Assembly: GCA_016194975.1 (NCBI GenBank)
Contig: JACQAM010000019.1
Location: 62,001-126,000, forward strand
Source of the DNA: Bacteroidota bacterium
Lineage (GTDB): Bacteria; Bacteroidota; Bacteroidia; Palsa-965
Direction of reading: 5' to 3'
Length of the DNA: 64,000 nucleotides
Position 1 is the first letter of the stretch; each line of letters starts with the position of its first letter. Position numbers and translations under genes: made by a program. Shown here in pieces: positions 52,016 through 60,993 of this stretch. The notes beneath the pieces are model-generated. The model saw only the letters and a list, made by a program, of their open reading frames with translations, did no database searches and was not told the DNA's origin.

Positions 52016-52840
52016 ATGAAAAACATCAGAACAACAGATCCGGATCTTATTGATTTCAAAACAAAATTTGATCTCCGGGAAAAAGTGATCATCATCACGG
52101 GCGGATGCGGGCTCATCGGGCGCGCGTTTGCAGAAGCTTGCGCACAGTTTGGCGCGCACGTGGTGATCGCCGATATCAAAGCTGCGAACCCGGCTGTAAA
52201 AGCAGATGCACTTGAAAAAAAGCACGCGCGTAAAATGCTTGGAATAGAAGTGGATGTTGCCGACCGGAATTCTGTGATGAGTTTGAAAGAAAATGTGCTG
52301 GGTTCATTCGGGAAAATAGACGGACTCATCAATGGCCACCAGAATAAAACAAATAATTTTTTCCAGAAGTTCGAAGAATATTCCGATGAGAACTGGGATG
52401 CGGTGGTGCAAACGAATCTGAAAGGAACTTTTCTCACCTGCCAGGTTATCGGTTCTCACATGGCGGAGAAGGGCAGTGGCGCCATCATTAATATTCCTTC
52501 TACCTATTCTGTCGTTGCGCCGAATCAGAATCTTTACAAAGGAACTTCCATCGGTTGCCCGGCGGCTTATTCTGCTTCGAAAGGTGGAGTGGAAGCGTTA
52601 TCCCAATATCTTTCTACTTACTGGGCGGCGAAAGGAGTTCGCGTGAACCAGGTCACTCCGCATGGTGTGTGGAATAATCATGAAGATCAGTTCGAGAAGA
52701 ATTTCGCCAACTTTTCTCCGATGCAACGAATGAGTTACAATCACGAAGTGGCGAGCGCCGCAATTTTTTTACTCAGCGATGCTTCCAGTTATGTTACGGG
52801 ACACAATCTGATTGTGGATGGCGGTTGGACAGCATGGTAA
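52016..52840 (+). CDS. Classical SDR-family oxidoreductase
   Basis: 274 residues from ATG 52016, one base after the aminotransferase stop; an earlier in-frame start would lie inside that gene. NAD(P)-binding ITGGCGLIG (about 27-35), the N-x-x-x-x motif ending in LINGHQNKT, Ser-Tyr-Lys triad Ser186-region, and YSASKGGVEAL with the catalytic Tyr and Lys. C-terminal YVTGHNLIVDGGWTAW is typical of 3-oxoacyl-reductase-like dehydrogenases. It probably oxidises a sugar hydroxyl before transamination by the neighbouring enzyme. PtmA of Campylobacter is a comparable gene. Confidence 0.92.
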   Translation: MKNIRTTDPDLIDFKTKFDLREKVIIITGGCGLIGRAFAEACAQFGAHVVIADIKAANPAVKADALEKKHARKMLGIEVDVADRNSVMSLKENVLGSFGKIDGLINGHQNKTNNFFQKFEEYSDENWDAVVQTNLKGTFLTCQVIGSHMAEKGSGAIINIPSTYSVVAPNQNLYKGTSIGCPAAYSASKGGVEALSQYLSTYWAAKGVRVNQVTPHGVWNNHEDQFEKNFANFSPMQRMSYNHEVASAAIFLLSDASSYVTGHNLIVDGGWTAW

Positions 52841-52856
52841 ATTTTAAATCTGAGCA

Positions 52857-53912
52857 ATGAAAAATATTTTAAAATTCATCAGCGATTACGATTCGAAAAT
52901 TCTCACGCGCCCGTATGTGATCGCGGAAGCGGGAGTGAATCACGAAGGATCGATGGAACTGGCGAAACGTCTCATCGATGAAGCGGCTGAAGCCGGGGCC
53001 GATGCCATTAAATTTCAAACTTACAAAGCCGACACGATCGCGAGTAAAGACAGCCCGTACTATTGGGATATTACAAAGGAACCCACGCGCAGCCAGCACG
53101 AACTTTTTCAGAAGTACGATAAGTTCTGGAAGAAAGAATACGAAGAGTTGAAAAAATATTGTGACAAAGCAGGAATTGAATTCATGTCAACTGCATTCGA
53201 CGTGGAGTCGGCAAATTTTCTAAACGACCTGATGCCGGTCTATAAAATTTCTTCCAGCGATATCACCAATCTTCCTTTCATTGAACACCAGTGTCGTTTC
53301 GGAAAACCTGTTATTCTTTCGACAGGATCCTCGTATCATTGGGAAATTCAGCAGGCGCTCGACACCATTGCAAAGCATGGGAATAAAGTGGTGCTCATGC
53401 ATTGTATTCTCAATTATCCTACGCTTGATGAAAATGCAAATCTCGGAATGCTCATCGACCAGGTACATCATTATCCGCAAACCATTCCCGGTTATTCCGA
53501 TCACACACTTCCGGGAAAAATGGAAGTGTTGAAATTGGCGACTCACCTTGGCGCTGCATTTCTCGAAAAACATTTTACGCATGATAAATCACTTCCCGGT
53601 AATGATCATTACCATGCGATGGATAAAAATGATCTGAAACATTTCAACAGTGAAATGGATTTCACTTTCAAAGTACTGGGGTCTTTTAAAAAACTTCCGC
53701 TGACGGGCGAAGAAAAATCGAGAGCGAATGCGCGCAGGAGCTTAGTAGCAAAAAGAAATATAGCGGAAGGGAAAGTGGTGGAATTCGATGACCTTACGTG
53801 GAAACGCCCTGCATCAGGGATCAGCCCGAAAGATATCGATCAGCTCATTGGTAAAAAATCTTTACGCGCTATAAAAGAAGATGAAGTTCTGAAATGGAAT
53901 ATGTTTAACTGA
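52857..53912 (+). CDS. neuB: NeuB-family nonulosonate (sialic-acid-like) synthase
   Basis: 351 residues. A TIM-barrel domain has AEAGVNHEG (23-31), IKFQTYKADT (51-60), ILSTGSSYHWE and EKHFTHDKSLPGNDHYHAM. A C-terminal SAF/antifreeze-like domain (about 288-350) carries RRSLVAKRNIAEGKVVE. It condenses phosphoenolpyruvate with a six-carbon amino sugar to give a nine-carbon sugar acid. Whether the product is legionaminic, pseudaminic or another type cannot be decided from the sequence. The precursor enzymes (PseB or NeuC types) are not in the window. Confidence 0.95.
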   Translation: MKNILKFISDYDSKILTRPYVIAEAGVNHEGSMELAKRLIDEAAEAGADAIKFQTYKADTIASKDSPYYWDITKEPTRSQHELFQKYDKFWKKEYEELKKYCDKAGIEFMSTAFDVESANFLNDLMPVYKISSSDITNLPFIEHQCRFGKPVILSTGSSYHWEIQQALDTIAKHGNKVVLMHCILNYPTLDENANLGMLIDQVHHYPQTIPGYSDHTLPGKMEVLKLATHLGAAFLEKHFTHDKSLPGNDHYHAMDKNDLKHFNSEMDFTFKVLGSFKKLPLTGEEKSRANARRSLVAKRNIAEGKVVEFDDLTWKRPASGISPKDIDQLIGKKSLRAIKEDEVLKWNMFN

Positions 53913-53917
53913 ACGGC

Positions 53918-54616
53918 ATGAAGACACCTGCATTTGTTTCAAAGATACTTATCCGCCGAGGATTTGAAAGATTACGGTTGTATTTAGACACAACCCGTGA
54001 GGAAAAATGGAATTCGGAACGGGTCATAGATTTTCTTTTTTCAAAACAGGGAGAGTTGATACGCCCCTGGCAGTTCAGGGAGGAAATGGAACAACTCGCA
54101 GCTTTGATCGAAGAAATAAAACCTGCCGTTGCCGTGGAGATCGGCACTGCAAATGGAGGTACGCTTTTTATGACGGCGCGGCTTTCTGCACCGGATGCGA
54201 TCCTTGTTTCCATCGATCTTCCCGAAGGGCCTTACGGTGGCGGTTATCCTGAAAGCAAAGTGCTGGTCTATCGTTCCTTTTCCTGCAATGAACAGAAAAT
54301 TGAACTGGTGCGCGACGATTCGCATACGGAGAAAACATTCGAAGGATTGAAAAAAAATCTGGACGGTAAAAAAATAGATTATCTTTTTATTGATGGCGAT
54401 CATTCCTACGACGGCGTAAAAAAAGATTTTGAAATGTATTCTGCACTAGTAAGACCCGGAGGATGGGTCGCTTTCCATGATATCGTTGTTCATCCTGATG
54501 AAACAACGAACGTTTACAAATTCTGGGCGGAGATCAAAAAAAATTATGAGCACAGGGAATTCGTGAAAGACTGGAACCAGAAACGTTTCGGTATCGGTGT
54601 GCTAAAGATGAAGTAG
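53918..54616 (+). CDS. SAM-dependent methyltransferase (CmcI/Methyltransf_24-like)
   Basis: 232 residues. The SAM-binding motif is AVEIGTANGGTLFM (about 70-83). The metal and substrate part is DYLFIDGDHSYDGVKKDF, followed by GGWVAFHDIVVH. This is the CmcI/rhamnosyl-O-methyltransferase-like group, which methylates sugar hydroxyls with a divalent metal. It starts five bases after the neuB gene, so methylation of the nonulosonate is possible. No signal peptide. Confidence 0.9.
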   Translation: MKTPAFVSKILIRRGFERLRLYLDTTREEKWNSERVIDFLFSKQGELIRPWQFREEMEQLAALIEEIKPAVAVEIGTANGGTLFMTARLSAPDAILVSIDLPEGPYGGGYPESKVLVYRSFSCNEQKIELVRDDSHTEKTFEGLKKNLDGKKIDYLFIDGDHSYDGVKKDFEMYSALVRPGGWVAFHDIVVHPDETTNVYKFWAEIKKNYEHREFVKDWNQKRFGIGVLKMK

Positions 54617-54626
54617 TAATAAGTTC

Positions 54627-55463
54627 ATGACATCTTTTCTTTTTGTAACACATCTTACACCTGCGGCAAAACGTTCGAAGCTGCGTTCTGCGCTGAATGC
54701 TTTGTATTTCCGCGCACTTAAAGAACAAACGTGGAAAGAATGGAAAGTCCTTATTCTCGGGGACGAAGAAAAAACAGAAGGGAGATTCCACTATGTTCAC
54801 CTTCCGGATTCGGGGCGTGAAGAAAAATTTGCAGCGATAAAAGATATTTTTTCACGTCCTGAAATAAAAAAACTTTTCAGCGAAGCAAAATATACTGTGA
54901 AGCTCGACGATGATGACCTCATCAATCCTCACATTCTTGAAAACGCTGCCGGACTTGATTTCGATATTTATTTCGATTCCTTTCACACTTTTATCGATTC
55001 TTCGAGCGGGGTCATCACGCAACAGCAACGGGAATGGATGGCAAGTACCTGTATTCACCGGAGTGAACATTTACTGAAAGAGTGGAATGGGCCAGGAAGT
55101 TCTTCCGTGGGAAATTTGCTCTATACCGACCACAGCAAATCGTGGCATTTGTATTACAGCAACAAAAAAAAGATCGCGGCGGAAAAAGAACATCCGGTTT
55201 ATGCGCGCATTCTCTCCCCTTCATCCATTACTTCCGGTGCAGGATCCGGTAGCGTGCCATTCAACGATATTTCTTTTGAAAAATATTATGATTACCTCCA
55301 CGCTTTCGGTGAATGGAAAAAAGCAGCTACAAAAGATTTTGACGCTTATTTGCCTGCACTTGCTGATGCCTGGAAAGAATTTTCAGGAAAAGAACAAATG
55401 CCGATTTCTTCATCAGGAAAAAAAGGAAACTCCAATTTCTTTCGCCGCCTGTTCGGAACATGA
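54627..55463 (+). CDS. GT-A-type glycosyltransferase, putative rhamnosyltransferase-like
   Basis: 278 residues. A GT-A core with the acidic KLDDDDLINP (Asp94-Asp97) in place of the usual D-x-D. Its start FLFVTHLTPAAKRSKLRSAL and the central DFDIYFDSFHTFID resemble the group annotated as putative rhamnosyl transferases. No rhamnose synthesis genes (rmlABCD) are in the window, so the donor is open. It ends with a Ser/Lys-rich tail. A 63-base spacer follows. Confidence 0.75.
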   Translation: MTSFLFVTHLTPAAKRSKLRSALNALYFRALKEQTWKEWKVLILGDEEKTEGRFHYVHLPDSGREEKFAAIKDIFSRPEIKKLFSEAKYTVKLDDDDLINPHILENAAGLDFDIYFDSFHTFIDSSSGVITQQQREWMASTCIHRSEHLLKEWNGPGSSSVGNLLYTDHSKSWHLYYSNKKKIAAEKEHPVYARILSPSSITSGAGSGSVPFNDISFEKYYDYLHAFGEWKKAATKDFDAYLPALADAWKEFSGKEQMPISSSGKKGNSNFFRRLFGT

Positions 55464-55526
55464 ATTTACAAGGGCAGGGAACACTCCTGAATGATTATCT
55501 TAGCTGAGCTTCACCAATGAATCACG

Positions 55527-56801
55527 ATGAATAAAGAGATAGAAAAATATTTCGACCGGCTCTGGCCTATTTGCCGCAGCATCACCGGCAACGGGCTGCG
55601 TGATTCTTTAAAGATCATCAGCGAAATTATTCCGCTTCAGTTAAAGGAAGTGCCTACAGGAAAAAAAGTCTTCGACTGGGAAATTCCGAAAGAATGGAAT
55701 ATCAGCGACGCGTGGATACTCGGGCCGGATGGAAAAAAATACGCGGAGTTAAAAAAGAACAACCTTCATGTTGTAAATTATTCCGTTCCTGTTGATGCTG
55801 AAATTTCATTTGATGAACTCAAAGATCATCTTCATATTCTTCCCAATGCAATTCCTTACGTCACTTCTTACTATAAAGAAACATGGGGATTCTGCATGTC
55901 AGAAAAAGAATTCAGTGAAATGCCAAAGAATGGAAAATTCAAAGTGAAGATCGATTCGGAATTGAAAAACGGTTCGCTCACTTTTGGGGAAGCTGTGATC
56001 CCGGGAACCAGCGACAGGGAAATTCTGATCTCCACTTATGTTTGTCATCCTTCGATGGCGGTGAATGAACTTTCGGGCCCGCTGGTTGCTGCTTTTCTTT
56101 ATAAAAGATTAATTTCTGAAAATAAAAAAAGCCGGCACACGATCCGTTTTGTTTTTGCTCCGGAAACTATCGGTGTTATTGCATTTCTTGCGGAAAGAGG
56201 AATGCATCTCAAAGAAAAACTCGATGCAGGTTACGTCGTGACCTGCGTGGGCCACGCTGGAAAATTAAATTACAAAAGATCCAAAAGAGGAAATTCCATT
56301 GCTGATAAAACGGCAGAACATGTGCTGAAATATTCCGGCGAAGAATTTGATCTTCGCGATTTTTCCATTGGAGGAAGTGATGAACGCCAATATTGTTCCG
56401 CAGGTTTTAATTTCCCCGTTGGATCGCTCATGCGCACACCTTACAAGGAATATTCCGAATATCATTCTTCGCTCGACAATAAAAGCATTATTGATTTCAG
56501 CGCAATGGAAAAAACTATTTCTGTTTACGCGGAGATCATTGACGCTATCGGTGCGAATCAGAAATACACGGTCACGCAACCTTATTGCGAACTACAGTTG
56601 GGTAAACGCGGAATGTATCCGCAGCAGGGGGGGAATTCTCAGCTCGCGCAGCAGACGCGTGATCTCCTTCATTTACTAAGCTATGCTGACGGAACTATCG
56701 ATCTCATTGACATTGCAGAAAAGATTCGTGTGCCGGTTTCACAATTGATACCTATTGTCGAAAACTGTCTCGCTAAAGATCTGCTTCGCGGTGAGAAATG
56801 A
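55527..56801 (+). CDS. DUF4910-like aminopeptidase-type protein
   Basis: 424 residues. Begins with RLWPICRSITGNGLRDSL, typical of the group. An M28-like zinc-peptidase core holds STYVCHPSMAVNELSG (His174, then Asn180 and Glu181), and HAGKLNYKRSKRG and SDERQYCSAGFNFPVG supply later ligands. The C-terminal 70 residues are a winged-helix-like domain (LSYADGTIDLIDIAEKI). Members recur in surface-polysaccharide loci, but their substrate is not known to me. It may hydrolyse an amide on an intermediate. The spacer before it carries a promoter-like word TATCTTAG at 55496-55503. Confidence 0.8.
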   Translation: MNKEIEKYFDRLWPICRSITGNGLRDSLKIISEIIPLQLKEVPTGKKVFDWEIPKEWNISDAWILGPDGKKYAELKKNNLHVVNYSVPVDAEISFDELKDHLHILPNAIPYVTSYYKETWGFCMSEKEFSEMPKNGKFKVKIDSELKNGSLTFGEAVIPGTSDREILISTYVCHPSMAVNELSGPLVAAFLYKRLISENKKSRHTIRFVFAPETIGVIAFLAERGMHLKEKLDAGYVVTCVGHAGKLNYKRSKRGNSIADKTAEHVLKYSGEEFDLRDFSIGGSDERQYCSAGFNFPVGSLMRTPYKEYSEYHSSLDNKSIIDFSAMEKTISVYAEIIDAIGANQKYTVTQPYCELQLGKRGMYPQQGGNSQLAQQTRDLLHLLSYADGTIDLIDIAEKIRVPVSQLIPIVENCLAKDLLRGEK

Positions 56802-56817
56802 ACGCTATCACAGAAAA

Positions 56818-58236
56818 ATGAAAACGACTATCATTTCATTCGAACTTTTCAAGTCCGATTTCTATCGGCGTTTTCCCGATTTGAAAATTTTCGATTGCGG
56901 ATCAGTTAATCTTGTGAAGGTGGTCCTCGAAGGATTGAAAGTGAATTATTCTGCTAAGGGAAAGATCAGGAATAGTTTCGATGAACCGGAGCTGATCAAT
57001 GATCTCCGGTCAACGTTTCAACGCATTCGTTCAAATGCAGATCAAAAAAAAATTGCTGAAGCAGAATTGAAAAAACTTCATCAGTTGGTTGAACGGCCAT
57101 TTCTTTTTATCGATCATTCTCCACGGGTTCACAAAGAAAAAGACGGAAGCATCCGTTCCTTTTATTATTACAAACTGCAGGACACCATTGGCCGCGATCG
57201 CATTGCGATGCTCAAAGAAAATCAGGCCCCTGAAAAAAGTGATTTCGATCTGAGTGTGATCCGGTTCGCAGGATATCTTCAGCTGTGCGCTCCCGGGGAG
57301 CATGAAAAAAAATTCAGGAAAGAATTACGTACTTTTTTTCAGAATACGAAACATCTTTTCAACGTGGAGGAGCAAAAGAATGTGGGTTTTGCACTGGAGA
57401 AATTTTATGACGAGTATCGTGTGTGGAAGTACATCCTGGAAATTCTTCCTCAGAAAAAAATAGTTTTGCTTTGTCATTATCATCATGAAGGCGCTATTCA
57501 TGCCATGCACGAAGCCGGCAGAACAGTGATTGAAGCCCAACATGGTTTGATCTCGAAGGAAGATGTTTTTTATTGCATGCCGGAAAATATAAAAACTGTA
57601 AGAGAACGTGCTTTGTTTCCGGATCACATACTTGTTTACGGTGAATACTGGAAACAGATATTGTCTTCCGGGTACGAATTTCTTTCGGCGGCGATCCATG
57701 TTGCCGGATATTTTCACGCTGAAGATGAAACAAATTCTTCTGCCGTTTCAATTTCAGGAATGGATCCCGAAAAAAAAATAATTCTCGTTACCACGCAGAC
57801 TTTCCTTCACGAACATTTTATCCGTTACATCGAATGGCTTTCTGCCGATTGCGCAAAAAGATTCGGGGATCATGTTATTCTTGTTAAACTTCATCCCAAT
57901 GAAAAAAGGGAACTTTATTCCGCACTCAATGATCTTAAAAATGTGGTCTTTACTGATCTTCCGGTTGTAAAACTATTTCCTCTTGCTGTTGCGCATATCT
58001 CCATTTATTCCACTACGCTTTACGAAGCGTTACGGTGCAATTCGCAGAATTTCGCTCTGGATGTTGCTCCCGAACTGAAAGGTTATGTGAACGGGATTGT
58101 TGATGGAGGGGTAGCTTGTCGTCTTCTTGCCAATGAAAATCCGCTGGAGAAGCTCACAAAAGATTATTTGCATGGCGACAGCAGAAATTTTTTTGGGATA
58201 TTTGACCCTGGAATTATTCAAAATATTTTTCAATGA
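56818..58236 (+). CDS. Putative GT-B-fold capsule/sialyl-type glycosyltransferase
   Basis: 472 residues from ATG 56818; the longer in-frame start would overlap the preceding gene by 47 bases and add a non-conserved piece. Residues 1-230 are helical and polar. The C-terminal half looks GT-B-like: TVIEAQHGLIS (Glu239-His242) and DHILVYGEYW, then HVILVKLHPNEKREL and VVKLFPLAVAHISIYSTTLYEALRC. The E-x-Q-H-G and K-L-H-P words recur in capsule transferases that use CMP-linked acidic sugars (KpsS/KpsC-like). It may therefore add the NeuB product. This is inference. Confidence 0.6.
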   Translation: MKTTIISFELFKSDFYRRFPDLKIFDCGSVNLVKVVLEGLKVNYSAKGKIRNSFDEPELINDLRSTFQRIRSNADQKKIAEAELKKLHQLVERPFLFIDHSPRVHKEKDGSIRSFYYYKLQDTIGRDRIAMLKENQAPEKSDFDLSVIRFAGYLQLCAPGEHEKKFRKELRTFFQNTKHLFNVEEQKNVGFALEKFYDEYRVWKYILEILPQKKIVLLCHYHHEGAIHAMHEAGRTVIEAQHGLISKEDVFYCMPENIKTVRERALFPDHILVYGEYWKQILSSGYEFLSAAIHVAGYFHAEDETNSSAVSISGMDPEKKIILVTTQTFLHEHFIRYIEWLSADCAKRFGDHVILVKLHPNEKRELYSALNDLKNVVFTDLPVVKLFPLAVAHISIYSTTLYEALRCNSQNFALDVAPELKGYVNGIVDGGVACRLLANENPLEKLTKDYLHGDSRNFFGIFDPGIIQNIFQ

Positions 58237-58928
58237 GAATATTTTTTCGTTCTGTTTATCAGGTGCTCGTAGGATGGAAAACATCTTTTACGCTTCGTTT
58301 TGTTTATCCGCAAAAAGAAAAATACAAATGGGTTAAATCCATCATTCCGCGCTGGATAAATTTCGGCAATGGCGTTGTGGTGGAAGAAAATGTGCTCTTT
58401 GCTCCATGTTTTAAAAAAATGGGAAAGCATGTGGTCGTCGGTAAAAATTGTTACATCGGTTATTGTTCTTCCATTGGTGATTTTTCCGGCCTTGGTTGGG
58501 GCGTAATGCTTGGATTCGATAGCCATCCTGTTCAATTTGTAAGTATGAACAGGATCTTTTATAATCCACAGCGGGGTTGGACCGATAAAAAATTATATGA
58601 TGAGGGAAGCCGCGGTCTCACCGAAGTGGGATGCGATGCGATGGTTGGATCACAATCCATAATTCTTTCCGGCGTAAGCATCGGCCACGGGGCAGTTGTT
58701 GCTGCAGGATCTTTCGTAAATAAAAATGTTCCTCCTTATGCGATCGTGCGCGGCATTCCCGCGCGCATAGTGGCTTATCGTTTTGATGAAGCAACTATTG
58801 CGCGATTGCTTGCATCGGAGTGGTGGAATCTTCCTGATGAAGTTTTGAAAAAGCAGGTGAACCACATGGATGATCCGAATGCTTTCCTCGATGCGCTCGA
58901 AAAAGACGGAGCAATTAAACCGCAATGA
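58233..58928 (+). CDS. Xenobiotic-acyltransferase-type left-handed beta-helix protein
   Basis: 231 residues. Hexapeptide repeats begin at NFGNGVVVEENVLFAPCFKKMG and run through NCYIGYCSSIGDFSGLGWGVMLG. A conserved loop follows (NPQRGWTDKKLY), then VGSQSIILSGVSIGHGAVVAAGSFV. The His in LGFDSHPVQF is the probable base. These trimeric enzymes acetylate sugars or amines from acetyl-CoA. It overlaps the neighbouring genes by four bases on each side. Confidence 0.92.
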   Translation: MRIFFRSVYQVLVGWKTSFTLRFVYPQKEKYKWVKSIIPRWINFGNGVVVEENVLFAPCFKKMGKHVVVGKNCYIGYCSSIGDFSGLGWGVMLGFDSHPVQFVSMNRIFYNPQRGWTDKKLYDEGSRGLTEVGCDAMVGSQSIILSGVSIGHGAVVAAGSFVNKNVPPYAIVRGIPARIVAYRFDEATIARLLASEWWNLPDEVLKKQVNHMDDPNAFLDALEKDGAIKPQ

Positions 58929-59851
58929 AAGTTTCTGTTGTCATTCCCTGTTACAATGTTGCGGAATTTATTTCCAGGGCGCTCGATTCTGTTATCCATC
59001 AAACGTATTCCGATACAGAGATCATTCTCGTCGATGATGGCTCCACCGATGGGACGAATGAAATTATCGCGAAGTATAAAAAAAAATTTCCGAAAAAAAT
59101 TCAATTTCAGCGGCAGGCGAAGAGCGGTGCTTCCAGTGCAAGAAATAAAGGAACGCGCGCTGCTACGGGAATTTATATTCAGTTCCTCGACGCCGATGAT
59201 GAATTACTTCCGGCAAAAATTGAAACACAGGTCAAACTTGCAGAACAAAATAATAATCCCGGGCTCATCGCAGGCGCATATCGTAAAGAAAGTTCTGGAA
59301 AAGAATGGAGTGTTGATGTATCGGTTGAAGATCCGGTTGAAGCGCTGATTGCAGGAAAATTGGGTTGTACCTGTTCCAATCTTTTTTTGAAAAGTTCGCT
59401 GGAAGAATGTGGCGGCTGGCCGGAAGATCTCGGCAGCAGCCAGGAAGCCGAACTCATGTTCCGGATGCTGAAAAAAAATTGTCGTGTTGTTTTTGATAAG
59501 CGAACAAATACCATTGTGCACGGCCGTACTTCCGGTTCCATTTCATCAGCAGAGCCGGCGAAAAATATTGAACGTTATCTCGCGCTCAGGGGCGCGATCG
59601 CAGAGTGGCTGGAAGAAAACCGGTCGATGACAGAAAAAAGAAAACAGGCGCTCATGCTGAATATTGCAGGTGCATTGCTTCGTTTGTATTCTCATGATAA
59701 AATTCTCGCAATGAAATATTACAATTCCCTTTTCCAGGGGCGATACAGTATCCGATCCGGTCCCGGCGTTTCAGGAATGTATGCTTTTCTCGTGAGAAAT
59801 TTCGGATTCAACCTCGCCGCACGTTTATCGAAGATGGCAGGAAGAAGTTAG
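58925..59851 (+). CDS. GT2-family glycosyltransferase
   Basis: 308 residues, GT-A. VSVVIPCYNVAEFISRALDS opens the fold. The metal-binding word is FLDADDELL, after IILVDDGSTDGTNEII. A C-terminal helical part (about 215-308) is basic and may sit on the membrane. It adds one sugar in the cytosol. It is coupled to the acyltransferase gene by a four-base overlap. Confidence 0.95.
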   Translation: MKVSVVIPCYNVAEFISRALDSVIHQTYSDTEIILVDDGSTDGTNEIIAKYKKKFPKKIQFQRQAKSGASSARNKGTRAATGIYIQFLDADDELLPAKIETQVKLAEQNNNPGLIAGAYRKESSGKEWSVDVSVEDPVEALIAGKLGCTCSNLFLKSSLEECGGWPEDLGSSQEAELMFRMLKKNCRVVFDKRTNTIVHGRTSGSISSAEPAKNIERYLALRGAIAEWLEENRSMTEKRKQALMLNIAGALLRLYSHDKILAMKYYNSLFQGRYSIRSGPGVSGMYAFLVRNFGFNLAARLSKMAGRS

Positions 59852-59901
59852 GCCGGTTTTTTCTTTTCATTGCGGAATCCTATCTTCACATATCCTCTTT
59901 C

Positions 59902-60993
59902 ATGAAAAAAATCCTCGTTGTTGTAGGCACGCGCCCGAATTTCATCAAGGTCACACGTTTTCGTGAAGTGGCGAAAAAATATTCCCACTTCAATTTGAAG
60001 ATCGTTCACACCGGACAGCATTACGATGATAAGATGGCTGCTGTTTTTTTTCACCAGTTCGGAATGCAACCCGATATAAATCTGAATATAGGACAGGGTT
60101 CACCGGTAGAGCAGATCGCCGCCATTATGAAAGGGCTCGAAAAAGTGATCCGTGATGAAAAGCCCGATCTCATCATGGTTCCCGGTGATGTCAATTCAAC
60201 TCTTGCTGCCGCACTAGCCGCGAATAAATCCGGAGTGAAATTAGCTCATATCGAAAGCGGGCTCAGAAGTTTCGACCGTTCCATGCCGGAAGAATTCAAC
60301 AGAATTGTCACCGATGAACTCAGCGATATTTTATTCGTTACGGAACAAAGCGGCATCGATAACCTTGAAAAAGAAAATAAAAAAAAGGAACAAATCTTTT
60401 TTGTCGGGAATACGATGATCGATACGATGGTTGCGTTTGAAAAAAAGATCAGCGACTCTGAGGTGGAAAAAGTGCTCGGTATCGGGAATAAAAAATATAT
60501 TCTCGTTACCATGCATCGCCCTTCGAACGTGGATACAAAAGAAGGGCTCGGAAAAATGGCCGACTTACTTTCCCATATTTCAGTTTCGCACCAGGTTGTT
60601 TTTCCCATTCACCCGCGCACGCGCAATAAAATGAAAGAATTCGGATTGGAAAAAGAATTCATTGTCAATGAAAAAATACGGCTTACAGAACCGCTCGATT
60701 ATTTTTCATTTCAGAAACTGATCCGGAATTCTCAATTTGTAATTACAGACAGCGGCGGGATTCAGGAAGAAACCACTTTCCTCCGCATTCCCTGCATTAC
60801 GCTCCGGCCGAATACAGAACGACCTGTAACGGTCACTACAGGAACGAATGTTTTACTCTCATTCGATAATGAACGGATCAAAAATAAAATCTCTGAAATT
60901 GAAAACGGAAATTTCAAAAGGGGGAAAATTCCGGAATACTGGGATGGAAAAGCCACAGAACGCATTTTTGAAAAATTAGCCGGCCTGCTTTGA
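59902..60993 (+). CDS. wecB: Non-hydrolysing UDP-N-acetylglucosamine 2-epimerase
   Basis: 363 residues, GT-B-like fold. VVGTRPNFIKVTRFREVAKK is the N-terminal loop; the usual T-R-P-E-A is changed to T-R-P-N-F. HIESGLRSFDRSMPEEFNR (116-134) carries Glu118 and other catalytic acids. TDSGGIQEETTFLRIPCITLR is the UDP-binding end. It converts UDP-GlcNAc to UDP-ManNAc, or a related pair. A ManNAc dehydrogenase (WecC) is not in the window, so the product may be used as such. Confidence 0.94.
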   Translation: MKKILVVVGTRPNFIKVTRFREVAKKYSHFNLKIVHTGQHYDDKMAAVFFHQFGMQPDINLNIGQGSPVEQIAAIMKGLEKVIRDEKPDLIMVPGDVNSTLAAALAANKSGVKLAHIESGLRSFDRSMPEEFNRIVTDELSDILFVTEQSGIDNLEKENKKKEQIFFVGNTMIDTMVAFEKKISDSEVEKVLGIGNKKYILVTMHRPSNVDTKEGLGKMADLLSHISVSHQVVFPIHPRTRNKMKEFGLEKEFIVNEKIRLTEPLDYFSFQKLIRNSQFVITDSGGIQEETTFLRIPCITLRPNTERPVTVTTGTNVLLSFDNERIKNKISEIENGNFKRGKIPEYWDGKATERIFEKLAGLL

